DNA of 64,000 bases. Source: Sphingosinicella sp. LHD-64 (GTDB taxonomy: Bacteria; Pseudomonadota; Alphaproteobacteria; Sphingomonadales; Sphingomonadaceae). The stretch is from the NCBI RefSeq assembly GCF_031157375.1, contig NZ_JAVIFV010000004.1, forward strand, positions 682,001 through 746,000, read 5' to 3'. A program made the position numbers and the translations under genes. How positions within the stretch are numbered: position 1 is the first letter of the stretch; each line of letters opens with the position of its first letter. Positions 26,050 to 36,374 of this stretch are shown here, one piece after another. Below the pieces are notes generated by a model. That model did no database searches and was not told where the DNA came from. It was given only the letters and a program-made list of their open reading frames with translations.

Positions 26050-27291
26050 CTAGTCCGCGCTGGCGACGGCGGTTCGGCCGCCGTTCAATGCCCGGCGCAC
26101 GGCGGCATCGCGACCATAGATGTCGGCATAGGTGACGATGTTGCCGTCGGTGGTCGCCGCCGCGGTGAAATAGGCGATGTAGACCGGGATCGGCTGGGCG
26201 AGCGGCACTTGCTGGGTGCGCCCGGCGTCGATCGCCGCATCGATCGCCGCGCGGTCCCACTGGCCGGTCGAGGCAAGCAGCTCGGCGGCGAAGTCGCGGA
26301 CATATTGGGTGCGGATGCAGCCATGGCTGAAGGCGCGCACCGGCCGGCTGAACAGATTCTGCGCCGGCGTGTCGTGCAGGTAGATCGCATGCTCGTTCGG
26401 CATCTCGATCTTCACCCGGCCGAGCGAGTTGCCCGGTCCCGGCCGCTGGCGCGCGATCGTCATGCCGCCGTTGCGGGTGACGACATAGCTGCTGTTGAAG
26501 CGCCCGCCCATCTCGCGGATGATGCTCTGCGGCAACGTCCACCAGGGATTGAGGGTGACGGCGGTGACGGTGGCGCTGAGTGCAGGCGTCTGGGTCCGGC
26601 GGGCGCCGACCACGGTGCGGTGGCGGCGCGTCACCCGGCCGTCATCGACGATCGCGGCGGTGAAGGCCGGCACGTTGACCAGCAGGTGGCGCTGGCCGAG
26701 GCTGCGCGGCATCCAGCGCCAGCGCTCCATATTGGCGCGGATCAGCTCGCGCCGCGCGGTGTCCTCCTCCGGCGCCATGGCGAGCGCGCGCCTGAGGCCG
26801 GCATATTGCGGATGGGTCGGCAGCAACGCGTTCAGGATTCCGGCTACGCCGCCGCCGGCAGCGCGGGCGAGCAGCTGCTGCTGCTGGTTCCCGTCGATCG
26901 AGCTGTCCGGCATATACCATTCGCCGCGCGCATCGCCGCGCACCGCGCCGCCGCTGAGGTCTGCCGTCAGCCTCAGGAAAATCTCGGTCGCGGCCGGGCC
27001 GACCGAGGCATCGTCGCCAGTGGCGAGCGCCGCACGCAATTGCTGCGGTTCATAGGCGGCGGGGTCGAGGCCCTCCTGGCCGATCGCTTCGACATAGCTG
27101 AGCAGCTCCTCGGCCGCCGCGCGCTGCCAGATCACCGGAACCGGCGCCACCGGCTGATAGCTGAGCGGTGGCGGCGCCTGCACGGGCACCGGCTGCGCCT
27201 GCTGGGCGAAGGCGGCCGTCTGGATGGCCCCGGGCATGGTGGGCGAGGCGAGCAACAGCGCCAGCGCCGAAAGTTTGAACATTTTGGTCAT
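26050..27291 (-). CDS. L,D-transpeptidase (YcbB/LdtD-like, YkuD domain)
   Basis: 413 residues with a signal peptide (to about residue 29). The N-terminal half is a scaffold domain (about 55-180, with a peptidoglycan-binding-like helical part). The YkuD catalytic domain follows: AIYLHDTPAQNLFSR and AFSHGCIRTQ with the catalytic cysteine and histidine. It makes 3-3 cross-links in peptidoglycan or attaches other groups to it. The overall order matches the YcbB/LdtD branch but it is shorter than E. coli LdtD (about 615 residues). Confidence 0.9.
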   Translation of the reverse strand: MTKMFKLSALALLLASPTMPGAIQTAAFAQQAQPVPVQAPPPLSYQPVAPVPVIWQRAAAEELLSYVEAIGQEGLDPAAYEPQQLRAALATGDDASVGPAATEIFLRLTADLSGGAVRGDARGEWYMPDSSIDGNQQQQLLARAAGGGVAGILNALLPTHPQYAGLRRALAMAPEEDTARRELIRANMERWRWMPRSLGQRHLLVNVPAFTAAIVDDGRVTRRHRTVVGARRTQTPALSATVTAVTLNPWWTLPQSIIREMGGRFNSSYVVTRNGGMTIARQRPGPGNSLGRVKIEMPNEHAIYLHDTPAQNLFSRPVRAFSHGCIRTQYVRDFAAELLASTGQWDRAAIDAAIDAGRTQQVPLAQPIPVYIAYFTAAATTDGNIVTYADIYGRDAAVRRALNGGRTAVASAD

Positions 27292-27339
27292 ATCCCACTT
27301 TACGACAGCACGCTCCGGGGCGCCAGACCGACATATGTC

Positions 27340-27771
27340 CTATCGGACCGTGCCATCGGGGCGTGACAGGACCGCGTCAGGGGCGCTGCGGTGGACCCAG
27401 CCGAAATAGGCGGTCGGCAGCGCGAACAGGGCGTGCAGCCAGATGTCGTTGCCGTAGAGCGGCAGCAGATTGCTGAGGGCCGGCACGAAGCCGAGCAGGG
27501 TCAGCAGGATGAGGATGCCGGTCATAAGGCGCAGGTAGCGGGCCGCCGTCCGCGCGCCGCGCGACCAGAACAGGCCCCAAAGTCCGAGCACGGCGTGCAG
27601 GATGTTGTCGCCCGCATTGACCGGAAACAGGCCGAACAGCTGGTCGTGCGGCGTATCGACGGAGAGCGGATGGATGTCGGCACTGGGCACCAGCAGGGCG
27701 GGGACGAAGCCCAGCGCGGCGCCGAGCAGCAAGATGCCGCCGAGCAGGACCGCGAAGGTCCGCGTGCTCAT
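27340..27771 (-). CDS. DUF4383 membrane protein
   Basis: 143 residues from ATG 27771, with four hydrophobic segments. The pattern FGLFPVNAGDNILHAVLGLWGL and LPLYGNDIWLHALFALPTAYFG is that of DUF4383, a small family of unknown function. It lies 37 bp behind the symporter gene on the same strand. Confidence 0.85.
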   Translation of the reverse strand: MSTRTFAVLLGGILLLGAALGFVPALLVPSADIHPLSVDTPHDQLFGLFPVNAGDNILHAVLGLWGLFWSRGARTAARYLRLMTGILILLTLLGFVPALSNLLPLYGNDIWLHALFALPTAYFGWVHRSAPDAVLSRPDGTVR

Positions 27772-27808
27772 GCTCCGGCTCACCGCCAGGTCTGCCGGCC
27801 AATGATCG

Positions 27809-29086
27809 TCACGCGCCGTCCTCCAGCAGCCGGTCCTCGCGGCTGGTCGCGTCATCCGCCTCGAAGCCCGAGCGCTTCGCCACCGTCGCGGTGGCGGCGA
27901 CGTCCATGCTGACATTGCCAAGCGTGCGGACGAGATCGGGCAGCACCTCGACCGCGATCAGCAGCGCGAGCGGCTCGATCGGCACGCCCATGGCGAGGCA
28001 GATCGGCGCGATCGAGGTGATGAAGGTCGCCTGTCCGGGAACGCCGGCGGCACCCATGGTGGTGGTCGCGGCGGCGGCGACGCCCATCGCCATCTGCGCC
28101 GGGGTCAGCTCGATGCCGAACCAGTATGCGATGTAGATCGCGACCGCGAGGTTCATGACCGGCCCGGTCGCGCGGAACACCGCCACCGCCATCGGCAGGG
28201 TGATGCCCGAGGCGGCGACCGGGACGTCGAGCTTGTGCGCCGCGCGCAGCATCGCCGGCAGGCAGGCGAGCGAGGACTGGGTGCTGAGCGCGATCGCCTG
28301 GCTCGGCGCGACCGCTTTGGTGAAGCGGACGAGAGAGACTTTCGCGCCGACCGCGGCCAGCGGCCAGGCGGCGAGCCAGACCACGGCGCCGACCGCCGAG
28401 ACGATCAGGACATAATGGAGCAAGGCCCCGAACGCCGATCCACCGGCGCGCACTCCCACCACGTAGGCGAGGGCGAACACGCCGATCGGGGCGATCCACA
28501 GCACCCAGCCCACGACGACCAGCATCGTATCGGCGAAAGCCTGGAACAGGCCGACCAGTTTCGTGCGGGGCTCTTCCGGAAGGCGGGTCAGCGCGAAGGC
28601 GAAGACCAGGGTGAAGACGATGAGCGGCAGGATCGCGTCCTGGGAAGCGGCCGCGATCGGGTTGGTCGGCACGATCCCGCGCAGGAAATCGGTAAAGCTC
28701 GGCGCTTCGCCCACCGGCGCCGTGGTCGTCAGCGCATCGCGGAGCGCGGCGGCCGATTCGGCCGGGAGCGGGAAGAGGTTGAGGAATAGTGGCGTCAGCA
28801 GCGCCGCGGTGAGCGCGGACGCCCAGAGCAGGACGACGAACAGGACGAGCGCCCGGGTCGCCAGCTTGCTCGCCCGCGCCGCCTCTGCCGACGCGGCGAT
28901 GCCGGTCACGATCAGCGAGACGACCAGCGGCACGATCGTCATCTGCAGCGCACTCAGCCACATGCCGCCGATCGGCTCGGCGACGGCGACGGCGCGGGCG
29001 GCGAAGGTGCCGGCCCAGGCAACGCTCGCGATCCCTGCAACGATACCGACGACGAGGGCGAGAAGAATGCGGGTGGGCTGCGACAC
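27809..29086 (-). CDS. Dicarboxylate/amino acid:cation symporter (DAACS)
   Basis: 425 residues from GTG 29086. Family features: [15 protein letters not shown] near TM2, a serine-rich re-entrant loop ([16 protein letters not shown]), and the second loop [20 protein letters not shown]. It takes up C4-dicarboxylates or acidic/neutral amino acids with protons or sodium. The usual NMDGT motif of TM7 reads [14 protein letters not shown] here, lacking the D-G-T cation site residues, so ion coupling may differ. Confidence 0.88.
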   Translation of the reverse strand: MSQPTRILLALVVGIVAGIASVAWAGTFAARAVAVAEPIGGMWLSALQMTIVPLVVSLIVTGIAASAEAARASKLATRALVLFVVLLWASALTAALLTPLFLNLFPLPAESAAALRDALTTTAPVGEAPSFTDFLRGIVPTNPIAAASQDAILPLIVFTLVFAFALTRLPEEPRTKLVGLFQAFADTMLVVVGWVLWIAPIGVFALAYVVGVRAGGSAFGALLHYVLIVSAVGAVVWLAAWPLAAVGAKVSLVRFTKAVAPSQAIALSTQSSLACLPAMLRAAHKLDVPVAASGITLPMAVAVFRATGPVMNLAVAIYIAYWFGIELTPAQMAMGVAAAATTTMGAAGVPGQATFITSIAPICLAMGVPIEPLALLIAVEVLPDLVRTLGNVSMDVAATATVAKRSGFEADDATSREDRLLEDGA

Positions 29087-29170
29087 GCGAACGTCTTAAC
29101 CGGCTCCGCGCGATGGCGGAAGAATCACTTTTGGGTTGATTCTCGTCTTTTTCACGCGACTGAGAAAAGA

Positions 29171-30505
29171 ATGACGCGCAAATATTTCGGTACCGACGGC
29201 ATTCGCGGCCGCACCAACCAGTCCCCGATGACCGCCGAGATGGCGCTGAAGGTCGGCCAGGCGGCCGGCGCCCATTTCCTGCGCGGCGACCATCGCCACC
29301 GGGTGGTGATCGGCAAGGACACCCGCCTGTCCGGCTATATGATGGAGACCGCGCTCGTCGCCGGCTTCACCAGCGTCGGCATGGACGTGGTGATGGTGGG
29401 GCCGGTGCCGACGCCGGCAGTGGCGATGCTGACCCATTCGATGCGCGCCGATCTCGGCGTGATGATCTCGGCCAGCCACAACAAGTTCGCCGACAACGGC
29501 ATCAAGCTGTTCGGCCCGACCGGCTACAAGCTCTCCGACGCCGACGAGGCGGCGATCGAGGCCCTGCTGGAGCAGCCGCCGAAGCTGGTGCCGGCCGAGG
29601 CGATCGGCCGCGCCAAACGAATCGAGGACGCCCGCGGCCGCTATATCCACGCCGCCAAGGCGACCTTCCCGCCGCGCCTCACCCTCGATGGTTTAAAGGT
29701 TGTCATCGACTGCGCCAACGGCGCCGCCTACCAGGTCGCGCCTTCGGCGCTGTGGGAACTCGGCGCCGAGGTGACGGCGATCGGCGTCGCGCCGAACGGG
29801 CTCAACATCAACGATGAATGCGGCTCGACCGATACGGAGCTGCTCCGCACGACCGTGGTCGAGACCGGCGCCCATGTCGGCCTTGCGCTCGACGGCGACG
29901 CCGACCGGCTGATCGTCGTCGACGAGAAGGGGGCGATCGTCGACGGCGACCAGCTCATGGCGCTGATCGGCGCCTCCTGGCACCGCCGCGGCGTGCTGAA
30001 GGGCGGCGGCATCGTCGCCACGGTGATGTCCAATCTCGGCCTGGAGCGCTTCCTGGACGGGCAGGGACTCATCCTCGAACGCACCACGGTCGGCGACCGC
30101 TACGTGCTCGAGACGATGCGCGCCAAGGGCTACAATGTCGGCGGCGAGCAGTCCGGCCACATCATCCTCGCCGATCACGGCACGACCGGTGACGGTCTGG
30201 TCGCAGGGCTGCAGGTGCTGGCCGAGCTGGTGCTCGCGGGCAAGCCGGCGAGCGAGCTCCTGAACCTGTTCGAACCGCTGCCGCAATTGCTCAGGAACGT
30301 GCGCTTCTCCGGTGGCGCCCCTCTAGACGCCGATGGCGTCAGGGCGGCGATCGCAGACGGCGAGGCGCGGCTCGACGGTCGTGGCCGGCTGGTGATCCGC
30401 AAGTCGGGCACCGAGCCGCTGATCCGGGTCATGGCCGAGGGCGACGACGAGGCGCTGGTCGCCGACGTCGTCGACTCGATCTGCGCCGCGGTGCAGGCCG
30501 CCTGA
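29171..30505 (+). CDS. glmM: Phosphoglucosamine mutase
   Basis: 444 residues, the typical length. [11 protein letters not shown] at the start, the phosphoserine site [12 protein letters not shown], the metal-binding loop LDGDADRLI, and the phosphate-binding end [12 protein letters not shown] are all intact. It converts glucosamine-6-P to glucosamine-1-P for UDP-GlcNAc, hence peptidoglycan and LPS. Its TGA shares one base with the ATG of the DUF1272 gene. Confidence 0.97.
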   Translation: MTRKYFGTDGIRGRTNQSPMTAEMALKVGQAAGAHFLRGDHRHRVVIGKDTRLSGYMMETALVAGFTSVGMDVVMVGPVPTPAVAMLTHSMRADLGVMISASHNKFADNGIKLFGPTGYKLSDADEAAIEALLEQPPKLVPAEAIGRAKRIEDARGRYIHAAKATFPPRLTLDGLKVVIDCANGAAYQVAPSALWELGAEVTAIGVAPNGLNINDECGSTDTELLRTTVVETGAHVGLALDGDADRLIVVDEKGAIVDGDQLMALIGASWHRRGVLKGGGIVATVMSNLGLERFLDGQGLILERTTVGDRYVLETMRAKGYNVGGEQSGHIILADHGTTGDGLVAGLQVLAELVLAGKPASELLNLFEPLPQLLRNVRFSGGAPLDADGVRAAIADGEARLDGRGRLVIRKSGTEPLIRVMAEGDDEALVADVVDSICAAVQAA

Positions 30506-30729
30506 TGCTGGAGCTTCGCCCCGATTGCGAGCGGTGCGGCCGCGACCTGCCGCCCGAAGCCGACGCGCGCATCTGCACCTTCGAATGCACCTTCTGCGCC
30601 GGCTGCGCCGACGGGCCGCTCGCCGGAACCTGCCCGAACTGCGGCGGCAATTTCGAACGCCGCCCGATCCGCCCGGCGCATCTGCTGGAGAAATATCCCG
30701 CTTCGACGGAGCGGAAGGGCCCAGCGTGA
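30505..30729 (+). CDS. DUF1272 small zinc-ribbon-like protein
   Basis: 74 residues with four Cys pairs: [16 protein letters not shown] and CPNCGGNF. It starts [17 protein letters not shown], the DUF1272 signature. Two zinc sites are likely. Its function is not established. Coupled to glmM by a one-base overlap. Confidence 0.9.
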   Translation: MLELRPDCERCGRDLPPEADARICTFECTFCAGCADGPLAGTCPNCGGNFERRPIRPAHLLEKYPASTERKGPA

Positions 30730-30740
30730 AACCCTTCCTG

Positions 30741-30858
30741 GTCATTGCGAGGAGCCCTGCGGCGTCGCTCAGGATAAACTGCCACTTCGCGGCCGCGACG
30801 CGGCAATCCAGCTGGCCTCGGAGGCTGCACTGGATTGCTTCGCTCCGCTCGCAATGAC
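30741..30858. repeat. Intergenic inverted repeat (GTCATTGCGAG family)
   Basis: GTCATTGCGAG (30741-30751) is inverted at 30848-30858, and GCAATCCAG (30803-30811) is inverted at 30830-30838, giving nested dyads. The structure ends 6 bp before the thiD start codon, so it could affect thiD translation. A shorter element of the same type is at 58941-58976. Confidence 0.8.
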
Positions 30859-30864
30859 GGCACC

Positions 30865-31755
30865 GTGAAAACGCCGCGCATCCTGATCATCGCCGGTTCG
30901 GATTCCGGCGGCGGCGCCGGCATCCAGGCCGACATCAAGACGGTGACGATGCTCGGCGGCCACGCCATGACGGCGGTCACCGCGATCACCGCGCAGAACA
31001 CGTTGGGCGTGCAGGCGGTGCTGCCGATACCCGCCGAGATGGTGATCGCGCAGATCGACTCAGTCGTGAGCGACATCGGCGTGGACGCCGTGAAGATTGG
31101 CATGATTGGCTCGCCGGAGATCGCCAACGCCGTGGCGGATCGGCTCGAACATCTCGCCGCGCCGATCGTGTTCGATCCGGTGATGGTTGCGACCAGCGGC
31201 TCGGTGCTGGCCGACGCGGCGACGGTGACAGCTTTCGGCAGGCTGATGCGACTGGCGTCTGTCGTTACGCCGAATACACCGGAGCTTGAGAAACTTTCCG
31301 GCACCAGAATCGAGACTTTCGAGGACCGATATTCGGCTGCCGAGATACTCATTCTGAAACACGGCTGTCGGGCAGTTCTGGCGAAAGGCGGTCACTTTCC
31401 GGGTATCGAGATTCAAAGCAGCGACATTGCCACCGGAGAAACACGGATTCGATCGACTGAAGATGAACTGTTCGATGCACTCTTTTTCGCGTCGGACGAA
31501 GGGCAGGCATTAGAAGTCGGTTTTTCCCATCCGCGTATCCAGACTCGACATACGCACGGCACTGGATGCACCCTCGCCAGCGCAATCGCAGTCGGCCTTG
31601 CCCGGGACTACGATCTTGATCGAGCTGTGATGAACGCGCGGGACTATGTGCAGGCCACGCTGCGCGCCGCGCCGGGTTTTGGAGCTGGGCATGGCCCGAT
31701 CGGACACGCGCTTGGTGAAGCGCCCTTCGACCTTATCCACAGGAAAGATAATTGA
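30865..31755 (+). CDS. thiD: Hydroxymethylpyrimidine/phosphomethylpyrimidine kinase
   Basis: 296 residues from GTG 30865. Ribokinase-fold motifs: [19 protein letters not shown] at the start, DPVMVATSG in the middle, and the catalytic [17 protein letters not shown]. It phosphorylates HMP and HMP-P in thiamine synthesis. A central segment (31261-31560, 160 of 300 bases G+C, 53%) has clearly lower GC than the flanking code (about 67%) and different codon choice, as if replaced by recombination. No other thi gene is near. Confidence 0.92.
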   Translation: MKTPRILIIAGSDSGGGAGIQADIKTVTMLGGHAMTAVTAITAQNTLGVQAVLPIPAEMVIAQIDSVVSDIGVDAVKIGMIGSPEIANAVADRLEHLAAPIVFDPVMVATSGSVLADAATVTAFGRLMRLASVVTPNTPELEKLSGTRIETFEDRYSAAEILILKHGCRAVLAKGGHFPGIEIQSSDIATGETRIRSTEDELFDALFFASDEGQALEVGFSHPRIQTRHTHGTGCTLASAIAVGLARDYDLDRAVMNARDYVQATLRAAPGFGAGHGPIGHALGEAPFDLIHRKDN

Positions 31756-31780
31756 GATTCCAGCTTTCGCTGGAATGACG
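31754..31780. repeat. REP-like hairpin at the thiD 3' end
   Basis: ATTCCAGC, loop TTTC, GCTGGAAT (31757-31776) followed by GACGA; it starts inside the thiD stop codon. The embedded ATG at 31778 comes from the repeat and is not a believable start for rnhB. Confidence 0.8.
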
Positions 31781-31801
31781 ATGGGTGCAGATTCTAGGCT
31801 G

Positions 31802-32408
31802 ATGGTGATGGGCCGTCCCTGCTTCAAGCTCGAGAAGCTGCATCCCGATCCGCTTGCGGGGGTGGACGAGGCGGGTTGCGCGCCGCTTGCCGGGCCGGTG
31901 GTTGCCGCCGCCGTGATCCTCGATCGCGAACGCTTCCCGCGCGGCATCGACGATTCCAAGGCGCTGCCGGCCAAGGCGCGCGAGGCGATCTGTGCGCGGC
32001 TGCGCAAGACGGCGGTGGTCGGCGTCGGCATCGCGACGGTCGAGGAGATCGACACGATCAACATCTTCTGGGCGCGGATGCTCGCGATGCAGCGCGCGGT
32101 CGATGCGCTCGGGGTCGAGCCGGCGATGGTGCTGGTCGACGGCAACCGCTGTCCGGACTGGGAGCGGCCAAGCCTCGCGATTGTCGGAGGCGATGCCAGA
32201 TGCCGCTCGATCGCCGCCGCCTCGATCGTCGCGAAGGTGACGCGCGATGCGATAATGGCCGACTATGCCCGCGCCTGGCCCGGCTATGGTTGGGAGACCA
32301 ACCAGGGCTATCCGACCCCCGCCCACCAGCGCGCGCTGCGCGAGCTCGGGCCGACGCCGATTCACCGGCGGAGCTTCGCGCCGGTGCGGCAATTTACCCT
32401 CGACCTGT

Positions 32409-32410
<2 letters not shown>
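31802..32410 (+). CDS. rnhB: Ribonuclease HII
   Basis: 202 residues from ATG 31802 (ATG 31808 is the alternative). It removes ribonucleotides misincorporated in DNA. Catalytic acids are seen in VDEAG (D22, E23), in VLVDGNR and in the later D of KVTRDAIMADY. The junction-recognition motif that usually reads G-R/K-G directly after DEA/V is here G-C-A (DEAGCAPLAG), a non-standard version. C-terminal YGWETNQGYPTPAHQRAL is typical. ccrM follows after 187 bp. Confidence 0.93.
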
Positions 32411-33731
<1,321 letters not shown>

Positions 33732-33741
33732 TTTTCCTTCG

Positions 33742-33820
33742 TCATTCCAGCGAAAGCTGGAATCCCTCTTCCTTCTTCAGCTTAGAAAATGAGATTCCAG
33801 CTTTCGCTGGAATGACGAGG
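33742..33820. repeat. Pair of REP-like hairpins between ccrM and folP
   Basis: Two hairpins, ATTCCAGC-GAAA-GCTGGAAT (33745-33764) and ATTCCAGC-TTTC-GCTGGAAT (33794-33813), lie in opposite orientation so that the whole unit is itself an inverted repeat. The right end supplies GAGGGG, which stands as ribosome binding site for folP, so the element is close to the translation start. Confidence 0.85.
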
Positions 33821-33825
33821 GGTTG

Positions 33826-34896
33826 ATGAGCGAGCGAATCTATATCCGCCCCACCGGGTTCGTCGATGCGCCGTTCGGGCATGACGGCAAGGTCGCGCGG
33901 CTGGCCGGCGGATTGCTGTGGTTTTCGTCGGTCGAGATCGTGAGCGAGGGCGCCGCGGAGCTGGCGCCGGTCGAAGGCATCGAGGTGCGGCTCGATGCTC
34001 TGGGAGATCAGGCGCGCGCCGTCTGGGCAAATCTCACCTCGCCGCGTGCGCCGCTGACCCTCGGCGACCGGACGATCCGGCTTGACCAGCCGCAGGTGAT
34101 GGGCATCCTCAACGTGACGCCGGACAGCTTTTCCGACGGCGGACGATTTGACGATACCGAAGCGGCTGTTGCGGCGGGCCATGCCATGGCGGCGGCCGGG
34201 GCGGCGTTGATCGACGTCGGCGGGGAATCGACCCGGCCCGGCGCCAAGCCGGTCTGGGAGGGTGACGAGATCGGGAAGGTGGTGCCGGTGGTGCGCCGGC
34301 TCGCCGCGTCCGGGACGGCCGTGTCAGTGGACACCCGCAAGGCCGCGGTGATGGAGGCGGCGATCGTGGCAGGCGCGGGGCTGGTCAACGACGTTTCGGC
34401 GCTGACCTGGGATCCGCACGCCCCGGAGATCCTCGCGCGGACCGGATGTCCGGTCGTGCTGATGCACCATCTGGGCGATCCCGAGACGATGCAGGACAAT
34501 CCGCGCTACGACCGGCCGGTGCTCTTCGAGGTCTATGACTGGCTCGCGGCGCGGATCGAGGCGGCGGTGGCGTCGGGGATCGCGCGGGAACGGATCATCG
34601 TCGATCCCGGTTTCGGCTTCGGCAAGACGCTGCAGCACAATCTCCAGCTGATGAACGGCCTCGCCATCTTCCACGGTCTCGGCTGTCCGGTGATGCTCGG
34701 CGCCAGCCGCAAGCGCGCCATCGGTGCGCTGTCGAACGAGGCGCCGGCGGACCGAAGGCTTGCCGGCTCGCTGACGCTCGCGCTCAAGGGCGCGGAGCAG
34801 GGCGCGCAGCTGCTGCGCGTCCACGACGTGCCCGAGACGCTTCAGGCGCTGCGGGTCTGGCGGGGCTTGCGCGACGCGGCGCTGACGCCGTCCTGA
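33826..34896 (+). CDS. folP: Dihydropteroate synthase, with N-terminal extension
   Basis: 356 residues from ATG 33826, about 80 longer than usual DHPS. The catalytic barrel starts near residue 90: MGILNVTPDSFSDGG, DVGGESTRPGA, SVDTRK, DPGFGFGKT and GASRKR are intact, so it should join pABA and the pterin pyrophosphate for folate. The first 90 residues (with HDGKVARLAGGLLWFSSVEI) have no motif that I know. Its 3' end overlaps the convergent ArsR gene by 55 bp. Confidence 0.93.
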   Translation: MSERIYIRPTGFVDAPFGHDGKVARLAGGLLWFSSVEIVSEGAAELAPVEGIEVRLDALGDQARAVWANLTSPRAPLTLGDRTIRLDQPQVMGILNVTPDSFSDGGRFDDTEAAVAAGHAMAAAGAALIDVGGESTRPGAKPVWEGDEIGKVVPVVRRLAASGTAVSVDTRKAAVMEAAIVAGAGLVNDVSALTWDPHAPEILARTGCPVVLMHHLGDPETMQDNPRYDRPVLFEVYDWLAARIEAAVASGIARERIIVDPGFGFGKTLQHNLQLMNGLAIFHGLGCPVMLGASRKRAIGALSNEAPADRRLAGSLTLALKGAEQGAQLLRVHDVPETLQALRVWRGLRDAALTPS

Positions 34897-35228
34897 GCGG
34901 CGAGGTGGCGCTGCCGCTTGCCACGGGCAATCTCGGTTTCGAGCGCGTCGAGCTTGCTCTCCCAGAAGACACGGAACCGCCCGAGCCACCGGTCGACCTG
35001 CTCGAGCGGCGCGGTGTCAACCGCATAGACGCGGCGCTGCGCCTCGGCGCGCACCGTCGCGAAGCCGCTGTCGCGCAGGACCTTGAGGTGTTGCGAAACC
35101 GCCGGCTGGCTGATCCCGAATTCGCCCCCGACGATCTCGACCAGCTCGCCGGACGCGCGTTCGCGCTCGGCGAGCAACTCGAGGATGCGCCGCCGGACCG
35201 GGTCGCCGAGGACGTCGAACGCGTGCAT
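34842..35228 (-). CDS. ArsR-family winged-helix regulator
   Basis: 128 residues from ATG 35228. MHAFDVLGDPVRRRILELLAE and ISQPAVSQHLKVLRDSGFA are typical; no metal-binding cysteines are present, so this is the ArsR type commonly paired with an SRPBCC (AHSA1) protein. Its start codon shares one base with the stop of that SRPBCC gene, which is transcribed first. The C-terminal 18 codons overlap the end of folP on the other strand. Confidence 0.9.
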   Translation of the reverse strand: MHAFDVLGDPVRRRILELLAERERASGELVEIVGGEFGISQPAVSQHLKVLRDSGFATVRAEAQRRVYAVDTAPLEQVDRWLGRFRVFWESKLDALETEIARGKRQRHLAAQDGVSAASRKPRQTRSA

Positions 35229-35866
35229 CAGCCTCCGTAGAACTGGGTCGTGCGGTCCGCCGCCTCGGTCGCGGCCTCGGCATCGGTGCCGTAGGTGATC
35301 GAGGCGTCGCGCCAGTTCGTGCTGCTGCCGCGCGCGAAATCCTTGTAATTGTCGCTCTTGACCCATTCCGTGTCGGTTTCGGGCGGCTTGTCCCAGCCAT
35401 GCTCGAGATGCTCGGCAAGGCCGAGGAAGGAGAGATCCCAGCCGATTCCGACCGCGCCGGGGCCGTACTGGTTCCAGAATTCCTCCGACTTCTCGTCGAG
35501 CGGCGCCGCATGTTCGAGCTCGAGCCGCGTCGTGCCGCCGGCTTCCTCGGCGAGGGTCAGCGACACCCACGACATGCCGCCGCCGAACTCCCAGGTCACG
35601 GCGAGGCGGCGCGGCGGGGCGCATTCCTCGATCGTGCCGCCGGCATTGCCCTCGATCTGGTAGCGGCCGCCGAGCTTCAGGTCGCCGCTCACCGGCGAGA
35701 ACCAGCGCGGGATGCGCGCCGGATTGGTGACCGCGTCCCAGGTGTCGTCGATATCGGTGCTGAAGCTGCGGCTGGCGCGCACGATCCGGGTCGGCTGGCC
35801 GTCGCGCTCGCCGCCCACAACTTCCCTGGTGATCGCGCCGATATGGCGTGGGACATCGAATTCCAT
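35228..35866 (-). CDS. SRPBCC (AHSA1-like) domain protein
   Basis: 212 residues from ATG 35866, with AGGAGAGAG upstream. The helix-grip fold is indicated by IVRASRSFSTDIDDTWDAVTN, RIPRWFSPVSGDLKLGG and WVSLTLAEEAGGTTRLELEH. Such proteins bind hydrophobic ligands in a deep cavity or aid stress responses; paired with ArsR regulators they are frequent in actinobacteria and proteobacteria. Ligand unknown. The 60 bp before it are AT-rich and likely hold the promoter. Confidence 0.87.
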   Translation of the reverse strand: MEFDVPRHIGAITREVVGGERDGQPTRIVRASRSFSTDIDDTWDAVTNPARIPRWFSPVSGDLKLGGRYQIEGNAGGTIEECAPPRRLAVTWEFGGGMSWVSLTLAEEAGGTTRLELEHAAPLDEKSEEFWNQYGPGAVGIGWDLSFLGLAEHLEHGWDKPPETDTEWVKSDNYKDFARGSSTNWRDASITYGTDAEAATEAADRTTQFYGG

Positions 35867-35931
35867 CACTCTCTCCTTCGTCGTGATGGCGGGCGCTATA
35901 TCAGTTTATACTTATATAAGTCCAGACCGTG

Positions 35932-36294
35932 TTACTGCGGTCCGGGCACGAGGTGGGCCCCGTCGAACCTCTCGACCTCGACCGCATCGAGATCGATCTC
36001 GTCGACGCAGCGCAGGTTGATCTCGACCATCGGCCCGTTCGGGCTGTCGCCCTCGGCAAAGGGCGCGCAGCCGCAGGTCCTGCAGAAATGGTAGCGGATC
36101 GCCTGTTTGTTCCATCTGTACGTGAGCAACGCATCGCGGGGCGTGTTCAGGGTGAACTTTTCGGCGGTCGTGAAATGATGCAGCGCGCCGCGCCGGCGGC
36201 AGATCGAGCAGTTGCATTCCATCGCCTTGGCGGGCGTGTCTTCGTCGACGCTGTAGGCGATCGCGCCGCAGTGGCAGCTTCCGGTGAACGGCAT
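35932..36294 (-). CDS. GFA family protein (glutathione-dependent formaldehyde-activating-like)
   Basis: 120 residues with the zinc-binding cysteine set of the GFA/CENP-V fold: GSCHCGAIAY, ECNCSICRRRG, and FCRTCGC. Founding members join formaldehyde to glutathione, but most members have no tested function. It is separated by 66 bp from the SRPBCC gene and stands alone. Confidence 0.9.
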   Translation of the reverse strand: MPFTGSCHCGAIAYSVDEDTPAKAMECNCSICRRRGALHHFTTAEKFTLNTPRDALLTYRWNKQAIRYHFCRTCGCAPFAEGDSPNGPMVEINLRCVDEIDLDAVEVERFDGAHLVPGPQ

Positions 36295-36374
36295 CGATAT
36301 TCTCCTTTTGTTCCGGGATCTGGCTAGCCCTGGACCAACGGGGAATCAAGTCCGCAGGATTTTGGGTCGGGCGC

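Noticed and set aside
31646-31801. Extension of rnhB to start codons upstream, including ATG 31778
   Set aside because: The upstream part overlaps thiD and the REP hairpin; the ATG at 31778 is part of the repeat.
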